Origin: Salegentibacter echinorum
GTDB taxonomy: Bacteria > Bacteroidota > Bacteroidia > Flavobacteriales > Flavobacteriaceae
NCBI RefSeq assembly: GCF_900129445.1
Contig: NZ_FQVT01000011.1
Location: forward strand, 1-64,000
Reading direction: 5' to 3'
DNA length: 64,000 bases
The position numbers were made by a program, and so were the translations under genes. Positions 1-8,691 of the stretch are shown piece by piece. Position 1 is the first letter of the stretch. The number at the start of each line of letters is the position of its first letter. Below the pieces are notes generated by a model. The model searched no databases and was not told where the DNA came from. It was given only the letters and a program-made list of their open reading frames with translations.

Positions 1-579
1 TTCGTTTTTGGACAAGAGATGGGCACTCAAAAAAGAATAATTATAGATGTAGGACACGGCGGAAAAGATTCTGGCGCAATTGGTATCAATGGCATCCTGG
101 AAAAGGATGTGGTGCTGGATATTGCCAATGAAATCTTGAAGCTTAATAATGAACTGGAAGAACCGCTTGATATTTATTTGACCAGGTACAGCGATACGCT
201 TATTTCATTATCGGATAGAACGAAGCTGTCGAAATCTCTAAAAGCTGATTTGTTTGTGTCGTTGCATTGTAATCATTCAGATAACCCTAATGCGAGAGGT
301 GTGGAAGTTTATGTGGCAGGGGTAGAATCTAAATTCTCAGACGAATCGGTCTGGTTTGCTTTTCAGTTGCAGGAAGCGCTCAATACGAGGTTGAGTTTTG
401 AGAGTCGAGGTGTAAAATTTGCTAATTTTCAAGTGCTACGGGAAACCACCGATACCGCTGTTGCCCTGCTTTTGGAATTGGGGTTTTTAAGCAATGCAGA
501 TGAATCTCATTATTTATCAAATCCTGCTAGCATTAAAAACCTGGCACAAATAATATATCAGTATCTACGCAAACTTTAA
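1..579 (+). CDS. N-acetylmuramoyl-L-alanine amidase (Amidase_3), 5' end outside window
   Basis: Zinc amidase that cuts the bond between muramic acid and the stem peptide of peptidoglycan. The visible part opens with the strand-plus-His motif IIIDVGHGGKDSGAIG, has the second metal region LFVSLHCNHSDNP and ends with LLLELGFLSN, all typical of Amidase_3. The reading frame is open to base 1 (FVFGQE before the first visible Met at 19), which looks like the end of a signal peptide, so the true start is probably upstream of the window. In Bacteroidota conjugative elements such an amidase is usual beside transfer genes, where it may open the wall for the mating channel. The mobile-element neighbours 742-3659 support that role, which is inference. 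Confidence 0.9.
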   Translation, partial: FVFGQEMGTQKRIIIDVGHGGKDSGAIGINGILEKDVVLDIANEILKLNNELEEPLDIYLTRYSDTLISLSDRTKLSKSLKADLFVSLHCNHSDNPNARGVEVYVAGVESKFSDESVWFAFQLQEALNTRLSFESRGVKFANFQVLRETTDTAVALLLELGFLSNADESHYLSNPASIKNLAQIIYQYLRKL

Positions 580-590
580 AAAAGCTAGTT

Positions 591-689
591 ATGAAAACAC
601 TATGGCATAAAATCTTTCAAAATCTTCAAGCTATTCTTAAACGCTATATCTTGGAAATTCTAAAAATCATGCCTTTAAAAAAGAAGTGA
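591..689 (+). CDS. possible 32-residue basic peptide
   Basis: A short frame of 32 codons starting ATG 11 bases after the amidase stop and ending TGA. The product is rich in Lys, Ile and Leu (MKTLWHKIFQNLQ...IMPLKKK) and could form one amphipathic helix. The close spacing to the amidase suggests co-transcription. I recognise no family, and a frame of this size can occur by chance. Confidence 0.3.
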   Translation: MKTLWHKIFQNLQAILKRYILEILKIMPLKKK

Positions 690-741
690 AAATTATGCTC
701 TGGTAACCTAGGAAAAAGTTAATTAGATTGGCTTTGAATTT

Positions 742-1404
742 TTATCTACGTTTATCCTGACTGTGCTCTTCAAAAGCAATTAAATTAAATAATTCCCGCA
801 TGCGGCTGCGTACCCGACTCCCATAGCGGTTCTCCAGCTCTTCCGCATTGAGGTTAGTAGTGGCATGAGTTTTTAGCTTATGTCTGGTATCCAGATATAG
901 TTCATAACGGGAAAGCAAAACTTCGCCCATAACGTTGAGATCTTTGCCATAAAATCTTCCGGCCGGTTCCACGCCCAGATCATCAAAACAATAGAATCTA
1001 GAATCTCCATAATCTTCAATGGTTTTAAAACCAAGATGGTTAAAACTAAAAGTTACATTCCGGCAGGGGATCATTTCATAAGGGCGTTGCCTGGGAACCA
1101 GGTGGCGCAGTAATTTCATAATACTCGTTTTTCCACAGCCAATGGGACCGGAAAGCAAAATGCCCTTGCTTAGATCTATCGCGTGTTTTTCACAGCTCCG
1201 CTTATCCCTTATAAAATAAGAGCACAACTTTAAGAGCAGGGCTTTATCCTTTTTATAAATTTTAAAATCTTTTCCAAAAAGCAGTTTGCCCTTAGCATCC
1301 AGGTAAATTAAAATTTTTGAAAAATCGTAATTCACCTGTTTTCCATCAAATTCCCCCAGGGAATATTCCACGCCACCTTCGATAATTTTAGAGGGGTTGT
1401 CCAT
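742..1404 (-). CDS. DnaC/IstB-like ATPase of a mobile element
   Basis: P-loop ATPase of 220 residues related to DnaC-type helicase loaders. The Walker A motif GPIGCGKTS is at about residues 86-94, Walker B FYCFDDLG at about 137-144, and an Arg-rich stretch NRYGSRVRSRMREL at about 193-206 fits the arginine-finger and sensor region. It overlaps the end of the upstream gene by 17 bases, so the two are translated together. Its likely role is loading a helicase or helping replication of the excised element. The function is inferred from motifs and context. Confidence 0.8.
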   Translation of the reverse strand: MDNPSKIIEGGVEYSLGEFDGKQVNYDFSKILIYLDAKGKLLFGKDFKIYKKDKALLLKLCSYFIRDKRSCEKHAIDLSKGILLSGPIGCGKTSIMKLLRHLVPRQRPYEMIPCRNVTFSFNHLGFKTIEDYGDSRFYCFDDLGVEPAGRFYGKDLNVMGEVLLSRYELYLDTRHKLKTHATTNLNAEELENRYGSRVRSRMRELFNLIAFEEHSQDKRR

Positions 1405-2215
1405 AATTTTTCGTTTTAGTGGTTTTTAAATGATCCCAATCTTGATGATTCTTTCGATGTGAGGTTACGCTTTTATTCGCTTTTTTCCTTTTTTGGTATA
1501 ATTTAGAGCGATTTATCCAATTTTTGGCCAACGCCTGCCAATTTTGAATCGCTGCCCCATCTCGGGTTCGCCAATTATTGGCACTATAATATTCAAAGAA
1601 CTTTTTTCCTTCCTCAGCATTAAAACCATGTTCTTCAAAAAAATTAAAAACAGCCTGCCTGCCATTTGGTTTATTTATGTTTATAGTTTTAATATTGTTT
1701 ATATTAGATACCAGCGCTTGTCCATTTTTGGGATGGTAGTGATTCAAAGCCTGTTCATTATCGGAACGGTCCTCTGTCACTACTTGTTCATCTTCTGGAG
1801 GGTTGCAGTTCATTACCGGTTCATCTTTGGGATAGTAGTGTTCCGCAAGCTGTTCTAATTCGGGACTGTAAGCTTTTGGTTCTTCAGCATCATTTTTGGG
1901 TACGACCGGATCAAATTCCGTGGTGTTTTCAAGAATCAACATCTTGATCTTACTTCCTTTAAATGGATTATTCGAAGGAAAATACGTAAGATAGCTCCAT
2001 TTATGCAGGTCTCTAAGACAGCGATGATAGGTAGAATTAGAGCCAATTTTGGCTTTCTTCATCACTTCCCTGCGCCACACATAGAAATCCTTTGCGAAAC
2101 GGGTATTGTTCCATTCCTGGAACAGCGCCATATATAAACTGACATGACTAGGGTTTAAACGGTCATCCTCGTAAAAAGTTGCAAAGGCTGCTTGTAGTGT
2201 TTTTATATAGTTCAT
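1388..2215 (-). CDS. replication-initiation-like winged-helix protein of mobile element
   Basis: 275 residues. The first ~110 residues (LNPSHVSLYMALFQEWN... MKKAKIGSNSTYHRCLRDLHKWSYLTYFPS) resemble a winged-helix DNA-binding domain like those of phage and plasmid replisome organisers. A low-complexity acidic middle (Glu, Asp, Pro) follows, and the C-terminus has the pattern FFEYYSANNWRTRDGAAIQNWQALAKNW, typical of DnaD-like tails. It lies between the HTH gene (3-base gap) and the DnaC-like ATPase (overlap), as expected for an initiator plus helicase-loader pair. The fine role is inference. Confidence 0.7.
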   Translation of the reverse strand: MNYIKTLQAAFATFYEDDRLNPSHVSLYMALFQEWNNTRFAKDFYVWRREVMKKAKIGSNSTYHRCLRDLHKWSYLTYFPSNNPFKGSKIKMLILENTTEFDPVVPKNDAEEPKAYSPELEQLAEHYYPKDEPVMNCNPPEDEQVVTEDRSDNEQALNHYHPKNGQALVSNINNIKTININKPNGRQAVFNFFEEHGFNAEEGKKFFEYYSANNWRTRDGAAIQNWQALAKNWINRSKLYQKRKKANKSVTSHRKNHQDWDHLKTTKTKNYGQPL

Positions 2216-2218
2216 CGC

Positions 2219-2506
2219 TTAAAAATTTAGTCCGTGTTGCACGCGGTTATCATCCATAACTTTTTGAATTTCTGCGGCATCATAATAAATAATGCCCCCT
2301 ATTTTGGTGTAAGGCAAGGTGCCGTTGACCCTTAAGTTTTGGAGGGTTCCAGGGCTCACTTGCAAAAGGTCCATAACTGCTGCCGATTTTAGGTATTTCT
2401 TGCTACTTATTGGAGCATGTTGTTGGCTTAAAAGATTTTTAATGTCATCGAGCAATTCCATTTTGAATTCCCGAAGATCGTCGGTGGTAATAATACTTAC
2501 TGGCAT
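2219..2506 (-). CDS. excisionase-like helix-turn-helix protein (HTH_17)
   Basis: Small DNA-binding protein of 95 residues. A coiled N-terminus (DDLREFKMELLDDIKNLLSQQ) is followed by a MerR/Xis-type winged helix, KYLKSAAVMDLLQVSPGTLQNLRVNGTLPYTKIGGIIYYDAAEIQKVM. This family is common at the integration and regulation ends of Bacteroidota conjugative transposons. It is first in a three-gene minus-strand operon with the replication-like protein and the ATPase, so it may act both as regulator and as directionality factor. Confidence 0.85.
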   Translation of the reverse strand: MPVSIITTDDLREFKMELLDDIKNLLSQQHAPISSKKYLKSAAVMDLLQVSPGTLQNLRVNGTLPYTKIGGIIYYDAAEIQKVMDDNRVQHGLNF

Positions 2507-2774
2507 AATACATTGATTTTAAAGAAAGGGACTATCAAATTCTTTAACCTTTTAATTGATAGCGCCTGACCTGGTTTGACTTTCGTTCTACAAATTTGAT
2601 AAAGATTATGCCCATTCTTTCACCAGATCTTTCGTAGTACGAAAAAAATTAACATGTAATAGATTATGCTCGAATATGGTATAGTTTGAAGGGAAGATAT
2701 AGGTAGAGGGAATAGAATTTCCTATAAAATTAATTGGAAGTTAATTTTTCGTAGTAACGTTCTACTACGAAAAA

Positions 2775-3659
2775 TCACTTTTCATCATCTTTGCGCATTC
2801 TTGCTATCAGGATGGTAGCAATCTCATAAAGATATTTAGCCTTTGGATCGGTCCGCCGCTTCATCTCCCCATAAGTTTTATAATAATTTGGAAGCTTAAT
2901 ATTAAGAAAATCTTCAAAAGCGGAAATTATAGTTTTAAGATCTGCGGTGCCGTGGTTAAAATCCCCTTTGAGATATAAGGCGTAGATTATTTCTACCAAG
3001 GAGGTTTTAGAACCGGTCCACAAGAGTAGTTTGGGTTGACGCTCCCTAAAATCTCCACTGCTTCCAGGTTGAATGAGTTCTAATTTTTCACGGATATAAT
3101 GAATAAAACGATAAAGCGCCTGTACTTTAGCCCATAACATATCATGACTGGTGGAGAATTCCGGATTTTGGTAATAATTAATGGTTGGGGTAAATGAAAA
3201 ATCCCTTCTTCCACCTCGACTGAAGAACTGAAAATCGAGATAATTATGGCTCTGTTCCATATAATTCACAAAACTGTTATTGGCAGAGAAAAACTTATTG
3301 ATTTTTTTGATCTCCTTTTCCAAGAACCGTACTTTATGGGAATTTCCAGCTTTAGGTAACAACAATTCACAAGAACGCACCTCGGTAAAATAGATGAGAT
3401 AACTCATGGGGATAGGTTTCATATTCTTGAAAAAATTAATTTCCACCTGACTATCCTCAAAATCATCCCGTTCCACTAACTTTTGCAGCTTGGATAAAGT
3501 TTTAACGCATAAGCTTATACCGTCTTCAGCCTTATTCAAATCGGTTTTTCCCGACTGAATTAAGCCTTCGATTTTTTCGATAAATACCGAAATCACTTTC
3601 TCGAACATAGGATTCGTATTGAGGGAAAACAAATAATACCGTTGCTGGGCTATTTTCAA
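2775..3659 (-). CDS. rteC: RteC-domain regulator of a conjugative transposon
   Basis: 294-residue protein of the RteC family. In CTnDOT of Bacteroides, RteC activates the excision operon in response to the tetracycline cascade. The sequence shows the family layout: an N-terminal helical half (MFEKVISVFIEKIEGLI... LSKLQKLVERD), a central aromatic stretch and a C-terminal winged-helix-like part (LLWTGSKTSLVEIIYALYLKGDFNHGTADLKTIISAFEDFLNIKLPNYYKTYGEMKRR). No RteA/B or tetQ is in view, so its input is unknown. It marks the preceding genes as part of an integrative conjugative element. Confidence 0.85.
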   Translation of the reverse strand: MKIAQQRYYLFSLNTNPMFEKVISVFIEKIEGLIQSGKTDLNKAEDGISLCVKTLSKLQKLVERDDFEDSQVEINFFKNMKPIPMSYLIYFTEVRSCELLLPKAGNSHKVRFLEKEIKKINKFFSANNSFVNYMEQSHNYLDFQFFSRGGRRDFSFTPTINYYQNPEFSTSHDMLWAKVQALYRFIHYIREKLELIQPGSSGDFRERQPKLLLWTGSKTSLVEIIYALYLKGDFNHGTADLKTIISAFEDFLNIKLPNYYKTYGEMKRRTDPKAKYLYEIATILIARMRKDDEK

Positions 3660-3892
3660 GTTTGTTTTGTTTAGAATATTGGCGTAGCCTCATAAAAAGA
3701 TAAATTAACACAAAGTGTAATACTTTTATTCAATAAGCCCCAATAATTACTAAAAATTCATACAATTCACAACTTTACCTTTAGAACATATAAGTATTTT
3801 GTCAAATTAATAGATTATATTTGATAACAATTTATCTGGCTTAGCCAGATATTCCTTCTTTAAAAACCATTCTTAACGAAAATAAGCCCCTC

Positions 3893-4261
3893 ATGTTTGA
3901 AGGTAAGTATGGCACATATTGGATCACTGATGATATACTCTTCGTTGTATATAAAGCTGGCCTTGCAGTAACATTAAAGGTTGCAAAAGAGATTGTGAGT
4001 GATCGTCTAGAGGTTCAAAAAAATGTAGAATATCCAGTTTTTTGTGATATTACAGGAATAGTTAGTTCTAATTCCGAAGCTCGTTATTTTCTCTCACAGG
4101 AAGGAACTCTTCTAATCAAAGCACTGGCCATATATGCAACAGAACCGGTGAGCATTCGTCTTACTGAATTTTATCTTAAAACTCTTAGCCATAAGATACC
4201 AACAAAATTATTTGTAAATAAGAACCAATCAATAAGTTTCTTAAAACCTTATAGCAAATGA
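3893..4261 (+). CDS. STAS/SEC14-like small protein (DUF7793 type)
   Basis: 122 residues with no signal peptide or membrane segment. Alternating strands and helices (FEGKYGTYWITDDILFVVYKAGLAVTLKVAKEIVSDRLEVQ... YPVFCDITGI... ALAIYATEPVSIRLTEFYLK) resemble the small STAS-like proteins found in flavobacteria beside AraC regulators. It is 24 bases upstream of the AraC gene and most likely in one operon with it. The function is unknown; protein-protein signalling to the regulator is a guess. Confidence 0.65.
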   Translation: MFEGKYGTYWITDDILFVVYKAGLAVTLKVAKEIVSDRLEVQKNVEYPVFCDITGIVSSNSEARYFLSQEGTLLIKALAIYATEPVSIRLTEFYLKTLSHKIPTKLFVNKNQSISFLKPYSK

Positions 4262-4285
4262 TATAATAACTAAAATTTTAAAATT

Positions 4286-5197
4286 ATGAGACGTGAATTT
4301 AATAGGGCAAATTTACGTGGCATCTATCGTATGTTAACAGAATGGGCAAAAGGTAATTTTGCTTATCAGATTAAACGAAGCCATCATCAGGATGAATTAG
4401 AAGGTTTGGTTGCATATTTTAACCAAACGGGAGAAGAATTGAATAACAATCGAAATCAATTTCTATGGCTTAATCGCCAAAATGAAATCATGGTTATTCA
4501 AACAGCTATCTTTTTACTTAATGATAATCTAGAAGTTATAGATTACAGCTATAAACATCCTGATAATAAAATAATTCCTTCCTATAAAATTCTAGGAAAA
4601 CCCTTCAGAACTTTATTGGAGAAAAAAACTCAATCTCAATGGCAGGATAGAATAAAAGCTTTTAAAAAAGATAGAGCGCAGTCATTTAATATAATGCTGG
4701 AGTACCAATTTGATGAATCTTTAAAGTTAAATTTAAATTCAGTAGTCTCCAGGTTAATGGAAAATGTAAAGTCAAGTTTTATAGTAATATCCTTTCTATT
4801 AGATACTTCAATAGATTATTTTCCTGAATTACCTGAAAATGCAGAAATAAAAACCTTTTCAAAATGGGATCAAAAACTCTTTCACGAAATCCATATTTAC
4901 ATTATACATCATCTCGATGAACCATCAAGGTCTTTGGATGAACTAGCAAAACTTTTTAATACTAATGAATATAAAATCAAAACTGGGTTTAAAGAAATTT
5001 TTGGCTGTTCGCCATTTCAATACCATGCAGACCAACGTATTAAACACTGTAAAATCCTAATTGAAAATACAGACCTTAGTTTAACCGAAATCTCCATAAA
5101 AATGGGCTTTGCCTCTTATCCTCATTTCTCCAAAAACTTTAAGGAGAAAACTAAAATGTCACCTAGATATTATAAAAAGATTATACGAAACTCATAG
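4286..5197 (+). CDS. AraC-family regulator with HAMP/PAS-like N-terminus
   Basis: 303-residue transcription factor. Residues ~1-60 (RGIYRMLTEWAKGNFAYQIKRSHHQDELEGLVAYFNQTGEELN) look like a cytoplasmic HAMP-type helical pair. Residues ~65-190 resemble a PAS-like sensor. Residues ~200-302 are the double helix-turn-helix of AraC (LDELAKLFNTNEYKIKTGFKEIFG... LSLTEISIKMGFASYPHFSKNFKEKTKMSPRYYKK). It lies next to the DUF6520 gene and the SusC/SusD/peptidase operon and is the obvious local regulator candidate, although a binding site is not proven. Confidence 0.85.
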   Translation: MRREFNRANLRGIYRMLTEWAKGNFAYQIKRSHHQDELEGLVAYFNQTGEELNNNRNQFLWLNRQNEIMVIQTAIFLLNDNLEVIDYSYKHPDNKIIPSYKILGKPFRTLLEKKTQSQWQDRIKAFKKDRAQSFNIMLEYQFDESLKLNLNSVVSRLMENVKSSFIVISFLLDTSIDYFPELPENAEIKTFSKWDQKLFHEIHIYIIHHLDEPSRSLDELAKLFNTNEYKIKTGFKEIFGCSPFQYHADQRIKHCKILIENTDLSLTEISIKMGFASYPHFSKNFKEKTKMSPRYYKKIIRNS

Positions 5198-5385
5198 ATT
5201 TTGGATGAATTTATCCTAAATTGACAAGTTTATCTCACCTTTTGCTAAGTATTAATCCTGACATTTACCTTATTCAAATACAGTTAATTACAACTGGTTC
5301 GTGAAGCTTAATTCGAATAGTTTTTAAGAAGGTCTATAATTTTAATTTCTCGAAACAGTTTTTAAAAATATTATTGCGCGATGAT

Positions 5386-5407
5386 GCAGGTGAGGCCGAA
5401 TACCTGC
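5386..5407 (+). promoter_or_regulatory. leader hairpin upstream of DUF6520 gene
   Basis: GCAGGT at 5386-5391 pairs with ACCTGC at 5402-5407 around a 10-base loop, 40 bases before the DUF6520 start and in an otherwise AT-rich leader. It could be an mRNA structure or a protein site; nothing further can be said. Confidence 0.35.
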
Positions 5408-5446
5408 TTTACAACGGCATTTTATTAACGTATAAATTTTACTATT

Positions 5447-5713
5447 ATGAAATATTTAAAAATGATTTTACCGATGATGGCAATGGTATTTGCCATAGGA
5501 TTAATGTTTGCAAACACACCGACTGAAATGGATCCGGATAATGATTACGTTCTTACTAATAATGGTGTTGTTACCATTGATGAAGTGGATTGCGGAGAAG
5601 GTGATATCCCATGTGAGGGACAGTTCTCTGGTGATAATAATCAGTATCCCATTTACGATGACCCAGCCTTAACTATAAGAAAAGAAGGTAGTGGGACAGA
5701 CCTTGATTTGTAG
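5447..5713 (+). CDS. small exported DUF6520-type protein
   Basis: 88 residues. It begins with a hydrophobic export signal (MKYLKMILPMMAMVFAIGLMFA) and has a short polar mature part with two Cys in DCGEGDIPCEGQF and a Tyr- and Asp-rich tail. This matches the small DUF6520 family of Bacteroidota, whose members occur in many copies beside AraC, SusC/SusD, M16 peptidase or thioredoxin genes. The gene stands alone on the plus strand, followed 12 bases later by a strong terminator, facing the peptidase operon. The function is unknown; it could be a substrate or signal peptide for the neighbouring uptake operon. Confidence 0.75.
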   Translation: MKYLKMILPMMAMVFAIGLMFANTPTEMDPDNDYVLTNNGVVTIDEVDCGEGDIPCEGQFSGDNNQYPIYDDPALTIRKEGSGTDLDL

Positions 5714-5724
5714 GAGTGAGTAAT

Positions 5725-5757
5725 AAGTAAGCCGGGCTACCCCGGCTTACTTTATTT
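5725..5757. terminator. intrinsic terminator between convergent genes
   Basis: Perfect 12-bp stem AAGTAAGCCGGG (5725-5736) and CCCGGCTTACTT (5741-5752) with loop CTAC, followed by TATTTC on the plus strand. It ends the DUF6520 transcript and may also serve the convergent peptidase operon. Confidence 0.85.
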
Positions 5758-5788
5758 CAAATTTCAAGGTTAATCCTAAGTAACTTTA

Positions 5789-8674
5789 TTATTCTTTCTC
5801 ATTTTTAAATACAAATTCATATAAATTTTCCTTCTTTAGATATTTTTTAGCAGTTTTCAAAATATCCTCAGGGGTTAGTTTTTTCAGATAGTTCTGCATT
5901 TCTTTATTATCCACCCATGGACTATTAAATCGAATATGGTTGTAAAGTTTTCTCTGGGTAAGAACTTGGCTATTTTTAAATCCATTGGACTCAAATTCCT
6001 GAATTTTACGATTTAAACTTTGCGACAGTAAATCCTCCGAAATTGGTGCTGATTTTAAACCAGTTATGATTATATGATATTCATTTCTAAGCTGATCCAA
6101 TTCTTTAGCCGGAACATCGAACCTTCCTGCTATCTTAACTTGTCCTGCAGCATAGTTGAATTCCCCTAAAGCAGTTGGTGCATACATCGCATATCCTTTT
6201 ACAAACCGTAACTCGTATAGCTTGATTTTTAATATGGCACCTAGAACCTCTACCCGTAGTTTCTCTTTCCAATTTTCATTCTTAATTGGCTCAAGAAAGA
6301 GTGACAAATACTTACTATTCTTCTTGTTATAAGTTCCTGGATATATAAATTCTTTATAAAAAGGGCCTTCAGGTAAAGATTTACTTATTATTTCAGTTGG
6401 CTGAGGAGAGCTTTTTTTATTTCCGGACAGGCTTCCGAGGTACTTATTTAGTTCTGGTAAAATTTCAAGAATCTTAAAATCCCCAGTGATCAAAAAAGTA
6501 AAGTCTTCTGTATTATTAAATAACTTGCGGTAAATTTCCAAACCTCTTTTTCTCTCTGTTTTATTCATTCCCAGAAAGCGCGCTGTTCCCCTTAGAACAT
6601 CTGATCGATCTGTTAATTCATTTTTTATTTTTGTATTAAGATCAGCAAAACTTATATCGCCGCTTTTCGGATTCTCATACAACCTCTCTTCATTCAATTT
6701 CCAATCCTGAAACCCCTCCTCAGTAGCTTTAGTCTCCGTATAAAACAAATGGATGAGTTGTAACATGATTTCAAAATCCTCTGAATTAGCATCAATTCTA
6801 ATTCCCGATTCCAAATTATGAATGTAGGGATATATGCCCAACCAAAAAATACTTTTATCGGAAAGAAAACGCTGAAGGTCAAATTTATTAAAACCACCAA
6901 CGCCACTATTTTTAATAAATTCAGGAGCATTTGTGGCCGAAAAATAATCCTCTTTAGGAAAACTCAATGCACCTACTGAGCTAAAACCATGTATGAATAT
7001 CTTATCTTTGCCCGCCCCACTTGGCTTGAACGGCTTCAAAATAAGTTTAATTCCATTTCTCAATTGTACTTCGGTTATTCCAGACAACTTTCTATCACTT
7101 TGAGAATACTCCCTGACTGGAAATGAACTTACCTCTGAAGCATTCATTAGGGTTTCGGGTACCTCTGGTGAAACATAAGGGTCTGTTGTTTTATTAAATG
7201 CATCTATAATGGTTGAACGTAGTCGTTTTTCTGAAAATATATCAGTCGGAAGTCCGGAAGGTACTATTAACCCTATATCCTCTGGCATTTCCAGGTTAGA
7301 TTCGTTTATAAATTCATTAAAATCTTCCATGGTATATGTAGTTAACCAACTTTCCAGAGCATCTAATTTATTTTCAGGAAGTACCTCGCCATAAATGAAA
7401 TGGTCCTTTATTTCATTTAACCAATAACTTGGGGCTTCAACCTTATCATCATTAGAAGATAAATTTGAAAGTTGTTGCTTTAACGCTTCTTGGTACTCAT
7501 TTTTATTTACCCCATGCTCCTGAATTTGTTTAATAGAACAAATTGCTTTAATCAATGCTTTCAGATTTTTATCTTTACTGGTCTTTATATGAACTTCCAA
7601 AGCGGGAGGAATTCCCCCACTTTTATAGGTATGGGAAATTCGAATTTCGCTTTGGTTATTATAGATATTTGTTTTCTCCCTAAACCTTCTATTTAAAATT
7701 TCATGCAAAATGGACCATTTAACTAATCTCTTTATACCACTAAGCGCATGTAAGTCCTTGCTCGTTTTTGCGTCTCTATAATATAATCGAAAAACAGTAC
7801 TGGAATCAGATATAGTGATTGAATCAGATTTCCGATTTATTACGGCAAAATTAGGAGGTTGTTCATAGAAAAGGGAATCAAAGTTTTTGATTTTTCTCGG
7901 ATTATTTACCGGATTAATTTTAGAAAACCGTTTTTTAATCTCTGCAATTAAACTATCTGGATTTTCAATATTACCTACCACACTTACGGCCATAAGATCA
8001 GGCCGATACCAATCCTTATAAAAGCGTTTCAAAACCTCTCGTTGAAATGTTTTGATATGATCAAAAAAGCCATCCAAACTTTCACCTCCAGGAAATAATT
8101 CCGATCTTAACTGGCTTTTATTTAGGTTCTTTTGAAAATCATCCCCGCCTCTTACAATATATTCCTGCATATAAACACCTCGTTCCTTATTGATATCCTC
8201 TTCATTTAGTTTTAAGCGACCATTAGCTATATCTTCAAACCAAAGTAATCCGGTATTGAATGCCAAATTGTTGTTTATCGGAGCCTTAAACGTATATTCA
8301 GTAAGCCTTGCTCCGGAATGTCCATTGAAATCAAATTGGGAAGTGTTGATCTCATTCAATCGTCCAAAGTCATTGTGAATCCCTTGTGGAAAATGCTCAC
8401 TGGCCTTAAATGCCATATGTTCTAAAAAATGTGCAAGACCTTGCTGATCAGCATCATGATTGTTGCTTCCTGCTTTAACGTATAAGCGTAATTGTAATTT
8501 GGGATGCGGCTTGGTAATAGGTTTTATATAGTAAGTCAAACCATTCTTCAACTGACCATAACGAATACTTTTATCAAGCTTATCCGATTCTATTGAGCCG
8601 CCTTGCCCAAATATGGATTGCATACTGCAGAGTAGGAACAATAACAAAAATATAATCTGATTTCGAATTTTCAT
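5789..8674 (-). CDS. M16 family (pitrilysin/insulinase-like) zinc peptidase, exported
   Basis: 961-residue peptidase that cuts peptides taken into its closed chamber. A signal peptide (IIFLLLFLLCSMQSIFGQG) directs it to the periplasm or outer surface. The inverted zinc motif HFLEH is at residues 82-86 in GLAHFLEHMAFKASEHFP. A Glu-rich segment at about 160-175 (NEEDINKERGVYMQEY) supplies the third ligand of the family. The length fits the two-halves pitrilysin form. It follows SusD by 17 bases and is the last gene of the SusC-SusD-peptidase operon, so it probably trims peptides imported by that complex. Peptide specificity is not visible. Confidence 0.9.
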   Translation of the reverse strand: MKIRNQIIFLLLFLLCSMQSIFGQGGSIESDKLDKSIRYGQLKNGLTYYIKPITKPHPKLQLRLYVKAGSNNHDADQQGLAHFLEHMAFKASEHFPQGIHNDFGRLNEINTSQFDFNGHSGARLTEYTFKAPINNNLAFNTGLLWFEDIANGRLKLNEEDINKERGVYMQEYIVRGGDDFQKNLNKSQLRSELFPGGESLDGFFDHIKTFQREVLKRFYKDWYRPDLMAVSVVGNIENPDSLIAEIKKRFSKINPVNNPRKIKNFDSLFYEQPPNFAVINRKSDSITISDSSTVFRLYYRDAKTSKDLHALSGIKRLVKWSILHEILNRRFREKTNIYNNQSEIRISHTYKSGGIPPALEVHIKTSKDKNLKALIKAICSIKQIQEHGVNKNEYQEALKQQLSNLSSNDDKVEAPSYWLNEIKDHFIYGEVLPENKLDALESWLTTYTMEDFNEFINESNLEMPEDIGLIVPSGLPTDIFSEKRLRSTIIDAFNKTTDPYVSPEVPETLMNASEVSSFPVREYSQSDRKLSGITEVQLRNGIKLILKPFKPSGAGKDKIFIHGFSSVGALSFPKEDYFSATNAPEFIKNSGVGGFNKFDLQRFLSDKSIFWLGIYPYIHNLESGIRIDANSEDFEIMLQLIHLFYTETKATEEGFQDWKLNEERLYENPKSGDISFADLNTKIKNELTDRSDVLRGTARFLGMNKTERKRGLEIYRKLFNNTEDFTFLITGDFKILEILPELNKYLGSLSGNKKSSPQPTEIISKSLPEGPFYKEFIYPGTYNKKNSKYLSLFLEPIKNENWKEKLRVEVLGAILKIKLYELRFVKGYAMYAPTALGEFNYAAGQVKIAGRFDVPAKELDQLRNEYHIIITGLKSAPISEDLLSQSLNRKIQEFESNGFKNSQVLTQRKLYNHIRFNSPWVDNKEMQNYLKKLTPEDILKTAKKYLKKENLYEFVFKNEKE

Positions 8675-8691
8675 TATAGAATTTTTAAATT